This document shows positions 20,579 through 29,279 of a DNA stretch of 64,000 bases, piece after piece; positions within the stretch are counted from its first letter, which is position 1; every line of letters begins with the position of its first letter. A program made the position numbers and the translations under genes. The notes under the pieces are model-generated. The model was not told where the DNA came from. It searched no databases and saw only the letters and a program-made list of their open reading frames with translations. The DNA is from Phytopseudomonas daroniae (GTDB lineage Bacteria > Pseudomonadota > Gammaproteobacteria > Pseudomonadales > Pseudomonadaceae): positions 124,001 to 188,000 of the forward strand of contig NZ_QJUI01000013.1 of NCBI RefSeq assembly GCF_004327285.1. The letters are read 5' to 3'.

Positions 20579-21688
20579 ATGGGCGACACTTCTTCGAGCG
20601 ACATCCTGGTCAGTTTTCGTGGCGTGCAAAAGAGCTACGACGGCGAGAACCTGATCGTCAAAGACCTCAACCTGGACATTCGCAAAGGCGAGTTTCTGAC
20701 CCTGCTTGGGCCATCCGGCTCTGGCAAGACCACCAGCCTGATGATGCTGGCCGGTTTCGAAACACCTACGGCCGGCGAGATCACCCTGGGCGGCAAGCGT
20801 CTGAACAACGTGCCGCCGCACAAGCGCGACATCGGCATGGTGTTCCAGAACTACGCACTGTTTCCGCACATGACCGTGGCCGAGAACCTGGCGTTCCCCT
20901 TGAGCGTGCGTGGCATGAGCAAGGCCGACGTCGGCGAGAAGGTCAAGCGCTCATTGTCCATGGTGCAGTTGGACGCTTTCGCCGGCCGTTACCCGGCGCA
21001 GCTGTCCGGCGGCCAGCAGCAGCGTGTGGCCCTGGCCCGTGCCCTGGTATTCGAGCCACAACTGGTGCTGATGGACGAACCCCTGGGGGCGCTGGACAAG
21101 CAGCTGCGCGAGCACATGCAGATGGAGATCAAGCATATCCATCAGCGCCTCGGCGTGACCGTGGTCTACGTGACCCACGACCAGAGCGAAGCGCTGACCA
21201 TGTCCGACCGGGTGGCGGTGTTCCACCAGGGCGAGATCCAGCAGATCGCATCGCCGCGCGAACTCTACGAGTCGCCATGCAACACCTTCGTCGCCCAATT
21301 CATCGGCGAGAACAACCGCTTCGCCGGCGAACTGGTCGAGCGCACTGGTGACAACTGCACCGTGCAACTGAGCCGTGGCGAGAAGGTGCAGGCGTTGGCC
21401 ATCAACGTCGGTCAGCCTGGCGACGCCGTGAGTCTGTCGATCCGCCCCGAGCGCATTCGCCTGAATGCCGCGGCGCAGACCTGCGACAACCGCTTCTCCG
21501 GGCGCGTCTCGGAGTTCATCTACCTCGGCGATCACGTGCGTGTGCGCCTCGAGGTCTGCGGCAAGACCGATTTCTTCGTCAAGCAGCCGATTGCCGAGCT
21601 CGATCCCGCTCTGGCCGTCGGCGATGTGATCCCGCTCGGCTGGCAAGTCGAGCATGTCCGCGCCCTCGATCCGCTGTCGGCGGATTGA
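20579..21688 (+). CDS. agtA: ABC transporter ATP-binding protein (PotA-like)
   Basis: The 369-residue protein carries Walker A GPSGSGKTT, the ABC signature LSGGQQQRVALARAL, Walker B LVLMDEPLGALD, the H-loop VTHD and a C-terminal TOBE domain around VSLSIRPERIRL. This is the polyamine/GABA-type importer ATPase class. An adjacent GTG at 20576 could also start the gene. It leads an operon with a binding protein and two permeases. The symbol is by analogy with P. aeruginosa agt genes. Confidence 0.9.
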   Translation: MGDTSSSDILVSFRGVQKSYDGENLIVKDLNLDIRKGEFLTLLGPSGSGKTTSLMMLAGFETPTAGEITLGGKRLNNVPPHKRDIGMVFQNYALFPHMTVAENLAFPLSVRGMSKADVGEKVKRSLSMVQLDAFAGRYPAQLSGGQQQRVALARALVFEPQLVLMDEPLGALDKQLREHMQMEIKHIHQRLGVTVVYVTHDQSEALTMSDRVAVFHQGEIQQIASPRELYESPCNTFVAQFIGENNRFAGELVERTGDNCTVQLSRGEKVQALAINVGQPGDAVSLSIRPERIRLNAAAQTCDNRFSGRVSEFIYLGDHVRVRLEVCGKTDFFVKQPIAELDPALAVGDVIPLGWQVEHVRALDPLSAD

Positions 21689-21732
21689 CTGGCGTTTCTC
21701 GCTTTACCACTGCACTCGGAGCAAGCCAAGAA

Positions 21733-22767
21733 ATGTCGAAGATTCTCTCTCTTTCCGCACTGACCCTGGGGCTGATCTGTGCCGCACAGGTTCAGGCGGC
21801 GAACCTCACCGTGATCAACTTCGGTGGCGCCAACAAGGACGCCCAGGTCAAGGCCTACTACCAGCCGTGGGAAGCGGCGGGCAACGGCAAGATTATCGCC
21901 GGCGAATACAACGGTGAAATGGCCAAGGTCAAAGCCATGGTCGACACCAACAGCGTGTCCTGGGATCTGGTCGAGGTCGAGTCACCGGAACTGGCCCGCG
22001 GCTGCGATGAGGATCTGTTCGAAGAGATCGACTATTCGGTGATCGGCGACAAGGACGCCCTGGTGCCCGGCGCGGCGACCTTCTGCGGCGTCGGCTTCTT
22101 CGTCTGGTCGACGGTCATGGCCTACAACGCCGACAAGCTGAGCACGGCGCCGACCAACTGGGCGGATTTCTGGGACGTGAAGAAATTCCCCGGCAAGCGT
22201 GGCCTGCGCAAGGGCGCCAAGTACACCCTGGAGTTCGCTCTGATGGCCGACGGCGTTGCGCCCAAGGACGTGTACAAGGTGCTGGCCAGCAAGGATGGTC
22301 AGGAGCGTGCCTTCAAGAAGCTCGACGAACTCAAGCCGCACATCCAGTGGTGGGAAGCCGGCGCCCAGCCGCCGCAGTACCTGGCCTCCGGCGACGTGGT
22401 CATGAGCTCGGCCTACAACGGCCGCATCGCCGCTACCCAGAAGGAAGGCAGCAGCCTGAAAGTGGTCTGGGACGGTGGTATCTACGACTTCGACGCCTGG
22501 GCCATCCCGAAAGGCGCGAAGAACAAGGACGAAGCGCTGAAGTTCATCGCCTATACCCTGCAGGCTGAAAACCAGAAGACTTATTCGGAGAACATCGCCT
22601 ACGGGCCGGTGAACCCGAAAGCCGTCGATCTGCTGGACGCCAAGGTCGCCGCCGACCTGCCGACCGCGCCGGAGAACATCGCCAACCAGGTGGCCATGGA
22701 CGTGACCTTCTGGGCCGACTTCGGCGAAGTGCTGGAGCAGCGCTTCAACTCCTGGGCCGCGAAGTAA
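21733..22767 (+). CDS. agtB: ABC transporter periplasmic substrate-binding protein, first copy
   Basis: The ATG at 21733 gives 344 residues with a clear signal peptide (LSALTLGLICAAQVQA) cleaved before ANLTVINFGGANKDAQ. It belongs to the PotD/SBP_bac_8-like family; the conserved block SVSWDLVEVESPELARGCDEDLFEEID and the NGRIAATQKEGSSLKVVWDG segment recur in the second binding protein at 25170. It captures a small amino compound in the periplasm, probably GABA or 5-aminovalerate, given the context. It lies 44 bases after the ATPase gene. Confidence 0.88.
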   Translation: MSKILSLSALTLGLICAAQVQAANLTVINFGGANKDAQVKAYYQPWEAAGNGKIIAGEYNGEMAKVKAMVDTNSVSWDLVEVESPELARGCDEDLFEEIDYSVIGDKDALVPGAATFCGVGFFVWSTVMAYNADKLSTAPTNWADFWDVKKFPGKRGLRKGAKYTLEFALMADGVAPKDVYKVLASKDGQERAFKKLDELKPHIQWWEAGAQPPQYLASGDVVMSSAYNGRIAATQKEGSSLKVVWDGGIYDFDAWAIPKGAKNKDEALKFIAYTLQAENQKTYSENIAYGPVNPKAVDLLDAKVAADLPTAPENIANQVAMDVTFWADFGEVLEQRFNSWAAK

Positions 22768-22873
22768 AGCCTGAGCAGGTCGTCGTTATACGAGCATCGT
22801 TGTGAGGAGCGCCTGCGTGCAGGCGCTCCGGCTCTACCCCGAATTCCTTATTCGTTTCACCGGAGTTAGCCCC

Positions 22874-24121
22874 ATGGCCCTAGCAGTGCCCCTTGCCGAG
22901 GTCGCCGGCCCCACGCTCAAGCAGCGTCTGGCGCGCGCCGAGCGGATGAATCGCCTCAAATCCCAGGCATTGATCCTGCCGCTGGTGCTGTTTCTCGTCT
23001 TCACCTTTCTGGTGCCGATCGTGGCGCTGCTCAATCGCAGTGTGGATAACCCGGACGTGATCGGTTCGATGCCGAGAACCGTCACCGCCATCGAAGCGTG
23101 GGATGGCCGTGGCCTGCCTGCCGAGCCGGTATACCAGGCGCTGGCGCTGGATCTGGCCGAGGCCCGTGAACAGCAGAAGCTGGGCGATCTGTCCAAACGC
23201 CTGAACATGGAACTGGCCGGCTACCGCAGCTTGCTGGCCAAGACGGGGCGTGCCCTGCCGTTCGAGACCGAACCGGCATCCTACAAGGATGCGCTGGAAT
23301 CCTTCGACGAGCGCTGGGGCGACCCGGCCTACTGGCAGGTGATCCGCCGCAACACCAGCGCCTGGACGCCTTACTACCTGCTGGCGGCGCTGGATCATCG
23401 CGTCGACGACACCGGCGCCGTGGTCAAGACCACGCCGGATCAGGCCATCTACCTGGACATCTTCGCCCGCACTTTCTGGATGAGTGCGGTGATCACCGCC
23501 ATCTGCCTGGCGCTGGCCTATCCGCTGGCATACCTGCTGGCCAACCTGCCGACCCGGCAGGGCAACCTGCTGATGATCATGGTGCTGCTGCCGTTCTGGA
23601 CATCGATTCTGGTACGGGTCGCGGCCTGGATCGTGCTGCTGCAGTCGGGCGGTCTGATCAACTCCGCGCTGATCAAGCTCGGATTCATCGATCAGCCTCT
23701 GGAGTTGGTGTTCAACCGAGCCGGTGTGTACATCTCCATGGTGCACATCATGCTGCCGTTCATGATCCTGCCGATCTACAGCGTGATGAAGGGCATCTCG
23801 CCGAGCTATATGCGGGCCGCGATCTCCCTGGGCTGCCACCCGTTCGCCAGCTTCTGGCGGGTGTACTTCCCGCAGACCCTGGCCGGTGTCGGCGCGGGAT
23901 GCCTGCTGGTGTTCATCCTGTCCATCGGCTACTACATCACCCCGGCGCTGCTCGGCAGCCCGAGCGATCAGATGGTCAGCTACTTCGTGGCCTTCTACAC
24001 CAACACCACCATCAACTGGGGCATGGCCACCGCCCTGGGCGGGCTGCTGCTGGTCGCCACGCTGCTGCTCTACGTGGTGTACAGCTGGCTGGTGGGCGCA
24101 GGCCGCCTGCGTCTTGGATAA
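22874..24121 (+). CDS. ABC transporter permease with long first periplasmic loop
   Basis: From the ATG at 22874 it has 415 residues. The first membrane helix (ALILPLVLFLVFTFLVPIVALL) is followed by about 160 mostly hydrophilic residues before five more helices and the permease EAA-type motif (YMRAAISLGCHPFASFWRVYFP). PotB-like permeases are usually near 285 residues, so the extra length is this insertion. An in-frame ATG at 22802 has no good ribosome site. It pairs with the second permease at 24273. Confidence 0.88.
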   Translation: MALAVPLAEVAGPTLKQRLARAERMNRLKSQALILPLVLFLVFTFLVPIVALLNRSVDNPDVIGSMPRTVTAIEAWDGRGLPAEPVYQALALDLAEAREQQKLGDLSKRLNMELAGYRSLLAKTGRALPFETEPASYKDALESFDERWGDPAYWQVIRRNTSAWTPYYLLAALDHRVDDTGAVVKTTPDQAIYLDIFARTFWMSAVITAICLALAYPLAYLLANLPTRQGNLLMIMVLLPFWTSILVRVAAWIVLLQSGGLINSALIKLGFIDQPLELVFNRAGVYISMVHIMLPFMILPIYSVMKGISPSYMRAAISLGCHPFASFWRVYFPQTLAGVGAGCLLVFILSIGYYITPALLGSPSDQMVSYFVAFYTNTTINWGMATALGGLLLVATLLLYVVYSWLVGAGRLRLG

Positions 24122-24145
24122 ACGGTCTGCGTAGCAGGCCAACCG

Positions 24146-24237
24146 CCCTCTCCGCTGGGAGAGGGTGCCCGAAGGGCGGGAGAGGGCGGTTCCATTCGCA
24201 CCGCTCCCAAGCCCCTCTCCGATAAACCGGAGAGGGG
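24146..24237. repeat. REP-like CCCTCTCC/GGAGAGGG palindromes between the two permease genes
   Basis: CCGCCCTCTCC pairs with GGAGAGGGCGG across 24146-24191, and CCCCTCTCCGATAAACCGGAGAGGGG forms a second hairpin at about 24212-24237. A related segment occurs near 26317-26340. Placed inside the operon, the repeat may set relative expression of the downstream permease. Confidence 0.65.
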
Positions 24238-24272
24238 AGCTTCAAGCCAAAAGAACACTGGAGTAAGACGCT

Positions 24273-25100
24273 ATGCTCAGTCCCTACATGTCCCCCATCG
24301 AGCGCGCCTGGTACTACGGCCTGCGTCTGCTCTGCGGTCTGGTGCTGCTGTTCCTGGTGCTGCCGATCCTGGTGATCGTGCCGCTGTCGTTCAACTCCGG
24401 CACCTTCCTGATCTACCCGATGCAGGGCTTCTCGCTACGCTGGTATGAGGACTTCTTCGGTTCCGCCGGCTGGATGCGTGCGCTGAAGAACAGCATGATC
24501 ATCGCCCCGGCGGCGACCGTGCTGGCCATGGTGCTGGGTACCCTGGCGGCCATCGGCCTGACCCGCTCCGAGTTTCGCGGCAAGGCGCTGGTGATGAGCC
24601 TGCTGATCTCGCCGATGGTGGTGCCGGTGGTGATCGTCGGCGTGGCCAGCTACCTGTTCTTCGCGCCACTCGGTCTGGCCAACGGCTACCTGTCGCTGAT
24701 CGTGGTGCACGCGGTGCTGGGCGTGCCCTTCGTGATCATCACCGTGTCGGCCACGCTGCAGGGCTTCAACTACAATCTGGTGCGTGCCGCGGCCAGCCTC
24801 GGCGCCTCGCCGATCACCGCCTTTCGCCGGGTGACCCTGCCGCTGATCGCGCCTGGGGTGATATCCGGTGCCCTGTTCGCCTTCGCCACCTCGTTCGATG
24901 AAGTGGTGGTGACCCTGTTCCTCGCCGGCCCCGAGCAGGTCACCCTGCCACGGCAGATGTTCAGCGGTATCCGCGAAAACCTCAGCCCGACCATCGCCGC
25001 TGCGGCGACCCTGCTGATCGGCTTCTCCATCCTGTTTCTGCTGACCCTGGAATGGCTGCGCGGGCGTAGCGAGAAGTTGCGCACTCAGCAGCCCAGCTGA
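24273..25100 (+). CDS. ABC transporter permease (PotC-like)
   Basis: The 275-residue protein has six predicted membrane helices, an N-terminal LLCGLVLLFLVLPILVIVPLSF segment, and the EAA loop LVRAAASLGASPITAFRRVTLP. This is the standard PotC-type inner-membrane permease that pairs with the larger upstream permease. It ends 69 bases before a second binding-protein gene. Confidence 0.9.
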   Translation: MLSPYMSPIERAWYYGLRLLCGLVLLFLVLPILVIVPLSFNSGTFLIYPMQGFSLRWYEDFFGSAGWMRALKNSMIIAPAATVLAMVLGTLAAIGLTRSEFRGKALVMSLLISPMVVPVVIVGVASYLFFAPLGLANGYLSLIVVHAVLGVPFVIITVSATLQGFNYNLVRAAASLGASPITAFRRVTLPLIAPGVISGALFAFATSFDEVVVTLFLAGPEQVTLPRQMFSGIRENLSPTIAAAATLLIGFSILFLLTLEWLRGRSEKLRTQQPS

Positions 25101-25169
25101 GTACGGGCAAGGAATCCCGGGGCCTGTGACAGGCTCTGGGCTGTGTGTCTGTCATGCAAGGAGTGAACT

Positions 25170-26210
25170 ATGTTCGTAAGGAGTCTATGTCGTTGGGGTA
25201 CTTTGGCCTGCATCCTCGTCGGGCAGCCGGTACTGGCCGTCCAGATCAATGTCGTCTCCTTCGGTGGTTCCGTGCGCGAAGCGCAGCGACAGGCGTTCTA
25301 CCGTCCATTCAAGGAGGCCACCGACATTCTGGTGGTCAATGGTTCCTATAACGGCCAATTCGACAAGCTGCGGCGTATGCAGGCCATGCAGCACGTGACC
25401 TGGGATGTCATGGAAGTGGAATCGCCCGAGCTGGCCCGGGGCTGCGAGGAGGGGCTGTTCCGACCGCTGTCCGAGTCGCTGCAACATGAGGCCGGGGAGC
25501 TGCTTCCCGGCGCGTTGCGCCCATGCGGCGTCGGCACCTTCATTTGGTCCATGGTGCTGGCCTACGATACCGAACGCCTGTCCCAGGCACCGCGCAATTG
25601 GGCAGATTTCTGGGATGTCCAGCGTTTCCCGGGGGGGCGCGGCCTGCGCCAGGGCGCCAAGTACAACCTGGAATTCGCGCTTCTGGCCGACGGCGTGCCC
25701 GCTTCGGAGGTCTACGCCCGGCTGGCGACCGCGGCCGGTGTCGAGCGGGCTTTCCGCAAGCTCGAGGAGCTCCGGCCGCATATCCGCTGGTGGCAGGCCG
25801 GCGAGGAGCCGGTACGGCGCCTGGCCGATGGCGGGGTGGTGATGAGCGCGGCCTACAGCGGCCGCATCGGCGCCGCCCAGGATCAGGGCGCCAAGCTGGG
25901 GCTGGTCTGGTCCGGCAGTATCTACGATTTCGATTTCTGGGCCATTCCCCGCGGCAGCATCAATGTGCAGGAGGCCGAGCGTTTCATCCACTTCGCCAGT
26001 CAGGCGGAGCCGCAACGAACCTTCGCCGAACTGATACCCTACGGGCCGGTGAGCCGCCAGGCGACCACCTCGCTTTCCGCGGAGCGAGCGGCACGCTTGC
26101 CCACGGCCGAGGCGAACATGCGTGACGCGCTGGCCATTGGGGTCGACTTCTGGGCCGAGTATGGCGACGCCCTCGAACAGCGTTTCACTGCCTGGCTGGC
26201 ACGCCGCTGA
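25170..26210 (+). CDS. ABC transporter substrate-binding protein, second copy
   Basis: The 346-residue protein has a signal peptide (LACILVGQPVLA) before VQINVVSFGGSVREAQRQ. It is clearly homologous to the first binding protein (HVTWDVMEVESPELARGCEEG, RNWADFWDVQRFPGGRGLRQGAKYNLEFALLADGV, YSGRIGAAQDQGAKLGLVWSGSIYDF) but diverged over most of its length. The pair may give one transporter two substrate ranges, or one may have become a sensor ligand carrier. It is the last gene before a strong terminator. Confidence 0.88.
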   Translation: MFVRSLCRWGTLACILVGQPVLAVQINVVSFGGSVREAQRQAFYRPFKEATDILVVNGSYNGQFDKLRRMQAMQHVTWDVMEVESPELARGCEEGLFRPLSESLQHEAGELLPGALRPCGVGTFIWSMVLAYDTERLSQAPRNWADFWDVQRFPGGRGLRQGAKYNLEFALLADGVPASEVYARLATAAGVERAFRKLEELRPHIRWWQAGEEPVRRLADGGVVMSAAYSGRIGAAQDQGAKLGLVWSGSIYDFDFWAIPRGSINVQEAERFIHFASQAEPQRTFAELIPYGPVSRQATTSLSAERAARLPTAEANMRDALAIGVDFWAEYGDALEQRFTAWLARR

Positions 26211-26259
26211 CCCCGGAGCGTTAGCGCTCAACGACCAAGCGTTTTGCGGCCTTGCCGCG

Positions 26260-26296
26260 GCCGCAGCAACCCCCCTTGGTTGCGGCGGCTTTTTTA
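26260..26296 (+). terminator. Terminator of the ABC transporter operon
   Basis: GCCGC-A-GCAACC pairs with GGTTGC-G-GCGGC around a CCCCTT loop, with a single mismatch, and is followed by seven T residues. This is a strong rho-independent signal. Confidence 0.85.
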
Positions 26297-26376
26297 TGCT
26301 TCATCGCCCTGGCCACCCTCTCCCCAGCCCCTCTCCCGGAGGGCGAGTGGAAACAGCGATGGTCTTTGTTCCAGCC

Positions 26377-26407
26377 GCCATCCCTGGCGGCCACCGTGCA
26401 GGCCGTC
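26377..26407. repeat. REP-like element, copy 2
   Basis: This matches the segment at 2840-2870 over 31 bases with two differences. Here the GCCGCCA-TCCC-TGGCGGC centre (from 26374) forms a perfect seven-base hairpin. Confidence 0.6.
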
Positions 26408-26504
26408 GTCGCAATTTCCCGGATCCGCTTGCGTACAGACGGCACCGGGCCCGCACGACCCGGTAGACTGTCGCGCTTTATCTGCACCTTTCCCGGAAAG
26501 CCCC

Positions 26505-27875
26505 ATGGATTTCGACGATCCCAGTTTTCGCGAACTGCTCGACGCGCTGCATGACGGCGTCTACATCACCGATGCCGATGGCATCACCCTCAAGGTCAAC
26601 AGCGCCTACGAGCGGCTCACCGGGCTGCGCAGCGAGGATGTGGTCGGCCAGCACATGCAGGCGCTGGTCGAGCAGGGGGTGATCTCCCAGTCGGTGTCGT
26701 TGCGTGTGCTCAAGGAGGGCAGGGCGTTGTCGCTGATGCAGAGTGTCAGCCAGGGTAAGCGCCTGCTGGTCAGCGGCACACCTATCTTCGCCGCCGATGG
26801 CAGTGTGTGCTATGTGGTCAGTACCGTGCGCGACATGACCGAGTTGCTGCGCATGAAGCACGAGCGCGACGAGCTGCAGCAGCTCAAGCAGTTACGCAAC
26901 AGCACCGCACGCCTGCATGCCGGCCAGCGTGATGACCTGTTCGATGCATCTCCGGTGGCCGATTACCCCGCCTCGGGGCGGGTATTCGCCCAGGCCCGCC
27001 AGGTCGCCGCCAGCGATGTGAAGGTGCTGCTGCAGGGCGAGACCGGTGTCGGCAAAACGCTGATCGCCCAGTACATCCACAAGGCCAGTGCCCGGGCCGC
27101 ACAACCTTTCCTGGCGCTGAACTGCGGTGCCCTGCCGGAAAACCTCATCGAGGCCGAGCTATTCGGTTATGTGCCGGGCGCCTTCACCGGCGCCGGCAGC
27201 AAGGGCAAGCGCGGCCTGCTCGAGCTGGCGCACCAGGGCACGGTGTTCCTCGACGAGATCGGCGACCTACCGCTGGCGCTGCAGGTGAAGCTGCTCAAGG
27301 TCATCGAGGAAAGCCGCTTCATTCCGGTCGGTGGCCTGGAGCTGAAGGAAGTGGACGTGCGCATCATCACCGCCACCCACCACGACCTGCGCGCCATGGT
27401 CGGCGAAGGGCGATTTCGTGCCGACCTCTACTACCGGTTGAACGTGGTGCCGATCCATATTCCGGCGCTGCGCGAGCGGCCTGAGGAGATCCAGCCGCTG
27501 CTCGACTTCTACCTGGCCGAGTTCAACCAGCGCTACGGGCGTGAATTGGAATGGGAGCTGGAGGCCCTGGATGCGCTGACCGATTACCCCTGGCCGGGCA
27601 ACATCCGCGAACTGATCAACCTGGTCGAGCGCCTGGTCGTCACCTGCAGCGGAACTGCCGTGGAACTCTTCGACCTGCCTGAGGAGATGCGCAGCAGTGA
27701 GCGGGAAGCCGGTGACGACAGCCTGCTGCCGCTGCGCAAGCAGGTCGAGCAACTCGAGCGGCGGCTGATTCGCAAGGCGTTGGTGCAGCACAAGACCACT
27801 CGCGAAGCGGCCCGTGTGCTCGGCCTGAGCCAGGCGACCCTGGTACAGAAGATGAAACGCTGGGAACAAGGCTGA
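26505..27875 (+). CDS. PAS-domain sigma54-dependent transcriptional activator
   Basis: The ATG at 26505 gives 456 residues: a PAS domain (about 10-115; DALHDGVYITDADGITLKVN), a short coiled linker, an AAA+ sigma54-interaction domain (about 145-370) with Walker A GETGVGKT, the GAFTGA loop (YVPGAFTGAGSKGKRG), Walker B GTVFLDEIGDL and an arginine-finger region, then a Fis-type helix-turn-helix at the end (TTREAARVLGLSQATLVQKM). It lies upstream of an operon with a -24/-12 promoter and a near-perfect 12-base inverted repeat, so it very likely activates it in response to a small metabolite sensed by the PAS domain. Canonical Walker A is GETGTGKE; the small difference should not abolish function. 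Confidence 0.92.
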   Translation: MDFDDPSFRELLDALHDGVYITDADGITLKVNSAYERLTGLRSEDVVGQHMQALVEQGVISQSVSLRVLKEGRALSLMQSVSQGKRLLVSGTPIFAADGSVCYVVSTVRDMTELLRMKHERDELQQLKQLRNSTARLHAGQRDDLFDASPVADYPASGRVFAQARQVAASDVKVLLQGETGVGKTLIAQYIHKASARAAQPFLALNCGALPENLIEAELFGYVPGAFTGAGSKGKRGLLELAHQGTVFLDEIGDLPLALQVKLLKVIEESRFIPVGGLELKEVDVRIITATHHDLRAMVGEGRFRADLYYRLNVVPIHIPALRERPEEIQPLLDFYLAEFNQRYGRELEWELEALDALTDYPWPGNIRELINLVERLVVTCSGTAVELFDLPEEMRSSEREAGDDSLLPLRKQVEQLERRLIRKALVQHKTTREAARVLGLSQATLVQKMKRWEQG

Positions 27876-27878
27876 TTG

Positions 27879-27915
27879 GAAAATGGATCATATGACGGCT
27901 ATCTGATCCATTTTC
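27879..27915. promoter_or_regulatory. Inverted repeat, probable activator (UAS) binding site
   Basis: GAAAATGGATCA (27879-27890) and TGATCCATTTTC (27904-27915) are perfect inverted 12-base arms with a 13-base spacer. The site begins just after the activator stop codon and lies about 85 bases upstream of the -24/-12 promoter, the expected position for a sigma54 enhancer bound by a Fis-type dimer. Confidence 0.75.
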
Positions 27916-27986
27916 TGATCGCTGCGGTATCCCGATAGCCTGTGGCAGATCGACGCAACCCGTCTACGGCAAGGGTTTCGTCAGAC

Positions 27987-28002
27987 TGGCACAGGAATCG
28001 CT
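27987..28002 (+). promoter_or_regulatory. Sigma54 (-24/-12) promoter
   Basis: TGGCACAGGAATCGCT has GG at 27988-27989 and GC at 28000-28001, exactly ten bases apart, matching the invariant sigma54 spacing; TGGCAC is the consensus -24 box. Transcription would start near 28012 and read the alcohol dehydrogenase operon. Confidence 0.78.
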
Positions 28003-28051
28003 ATGACAGGCCCGAACCCGTCCAGCTAACAATGCATAAAAGGGCCTGATG

Positions 28052-29200
28052 ATGAGTATTGCCGCATTCAAGATCGCCAATAAGCTGCTGACCGGCCAGG
28101 GTGCCGTCGAGCAACTGGCCGTCGAACTGCCCCGTCTGAAAATCGAAAACCCGCTGATCGTCACCGACGCCATCCTGATCAAGTCCGGCACCGTCGATCA
28201 CGTCCTCAAGCAACTGGGCGAACGTGCCTATGGCATCTTCGACGGCGTCGAGCCGGAGCCGGAGATCGCCATCGTCGAAGCCTGCGCCAAGGTGTACCGG
28301 GCTGGCGGCCATGACGGTCTGATCGGCGTCGGCGGCGGCAGCGCCATCGATATCGCCAAGGCGGTCGCCGGCTACGTCGGCCATGACGGCGCGCTGGAAG
28401 AGCTGTTCGGCGTCGATCAGGTCAAGCGCAAGGGGCCACCGCTGATCGCCATTCCGACCACTGCCGGCACCGGGTCGGAAGTGACCAACGTGTCCATTCT
28501 CTCGGACAAGAAAGCGCAGCTGAAAAAAGGCATCGTCAGCGACTACCTGCTGCCCGACGTCGCCCTGGTCAGCCCGTTGATGACCCTGACCTGCCCACGC
28601 AGTGTCACCGCCGCCAGCGGCGTCGATGCCCTGGTGCATGCGGTGGAGTCGTACCTGTCGGTGAATGCCTCGCCGATCACCGACGCCCTGGCCATCGGCG
28701 CCATCAAGCTGATCGCCAAGGCTCTGCCCAAGGCCTATGCCAACCCGGCCGACCTGGTCGCTCGCGAAGACATGGCCACCGCCAGCCTGATGGCCGGTAT
28801 GGCGTTCGGCAACGCCGGCGTCGGTGCGGTGCATGCCCTGGCCTATCCCCTGGGCGGGCGTTTCAATATCGCCCATGGGGTCAGCAACGCCCTGTTGCTG
28901 CCCTATGTGATGGCCTGGAACAAGCTGGCCTGCGTCGAGCGCATGGCCGAGATCGCCACCGCCATGGGCGTGCAGACCCATGGGCTTAGCGACAAGGCCG
29001 GCGCCGACCTGGCCGTCGAGGCCATGGCCGAACTGTGTGCCAGTGTCGACATCCCCAAGGGCATGCGCAGCTTCGGTGTGCCGGAAGAGGCGATTCCGGC
29101 AATGGCCGAGGAGGCCAGCAAGATCGACCGGCTGATGCGCAACAACCCGCGCCGGCTTAGCGCAGCGGATATCGAGAAGATCTACCGCGCCGCTTATTGA
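28052..29200 (+). CDS. Iron-containing alcohol dehydrogenase
   Basis: Starting at the second of two adjacent ATGs (28052, seven bases after AAAAGGG) gives 382 residues. The group III Fe-ADH signature is present: the NAD-binding GVGGGSAIDIAKAVAGY, PTTAGTGSEVTNVSI, and metal-binding histidines in AVHALAYPLGGRFNIAHGVSNALLLP. The family oxidises or reduces primary alcohols and hydroxyacids. With a succinate-semialdehyde-type dehydrogenase in the same operon, a 4-hydroxybutyrate dehydrogenase role is plausible; a general alcohol dehydrogenase is the alternative. Confidence 0.9.
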   Translation: MSIAAFKIANKLLTGQGAVEQLAVELPRLKIENPLIVTDAILIKSGTVDHVLKQLGERAYGIFDGVEPEPEIAIVEACAKVYRAGGHDGLIGVGGGSAIDIAKAVAGYVGHDGALEELFGVDQVKRKGPPLIAIPTTAGTGSEVTNVSILSDKKAQLKKGIVSDYLLPDVALVSPLMTLTCPRSVTAASGVDALVHAVESYLSVNASPITDALAIGAIKLIAKALPKAYANPADLVAREDMATASLMAGMAFGNAGVGAVHALAYPLGGRFNIAHGVSNALLLPYVMAWNKLACVERMAEIATAMGVQTHGLSDKAGADLAVEAMAELCASVDIPKGMRSFGVPEEAIPAMAEEASKIDRLMRNNPRRLSAADIEKIYRAAY

Positions 29201-29222
29201 TCACGCGCAATCCCTGATGTAA

Positions 29223-29242
29223 CGCCCCGGTTCCCCGGGGCG
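29223..29242 (+). terminator. GC-rich hairpin between dehydrogenase and permease genes
   Basis: CGCCCCGG-TTCC-CCGGGGCG is a perfect eight-base hairpin with no T tract. It may be a weak terminator or an RNA-processing/stability element within the operon. Confidence 0.4.
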
Positions 29243-29279
29243 CACTGGTTTACAACTCTAATAAAACTAGGTAACCCAC

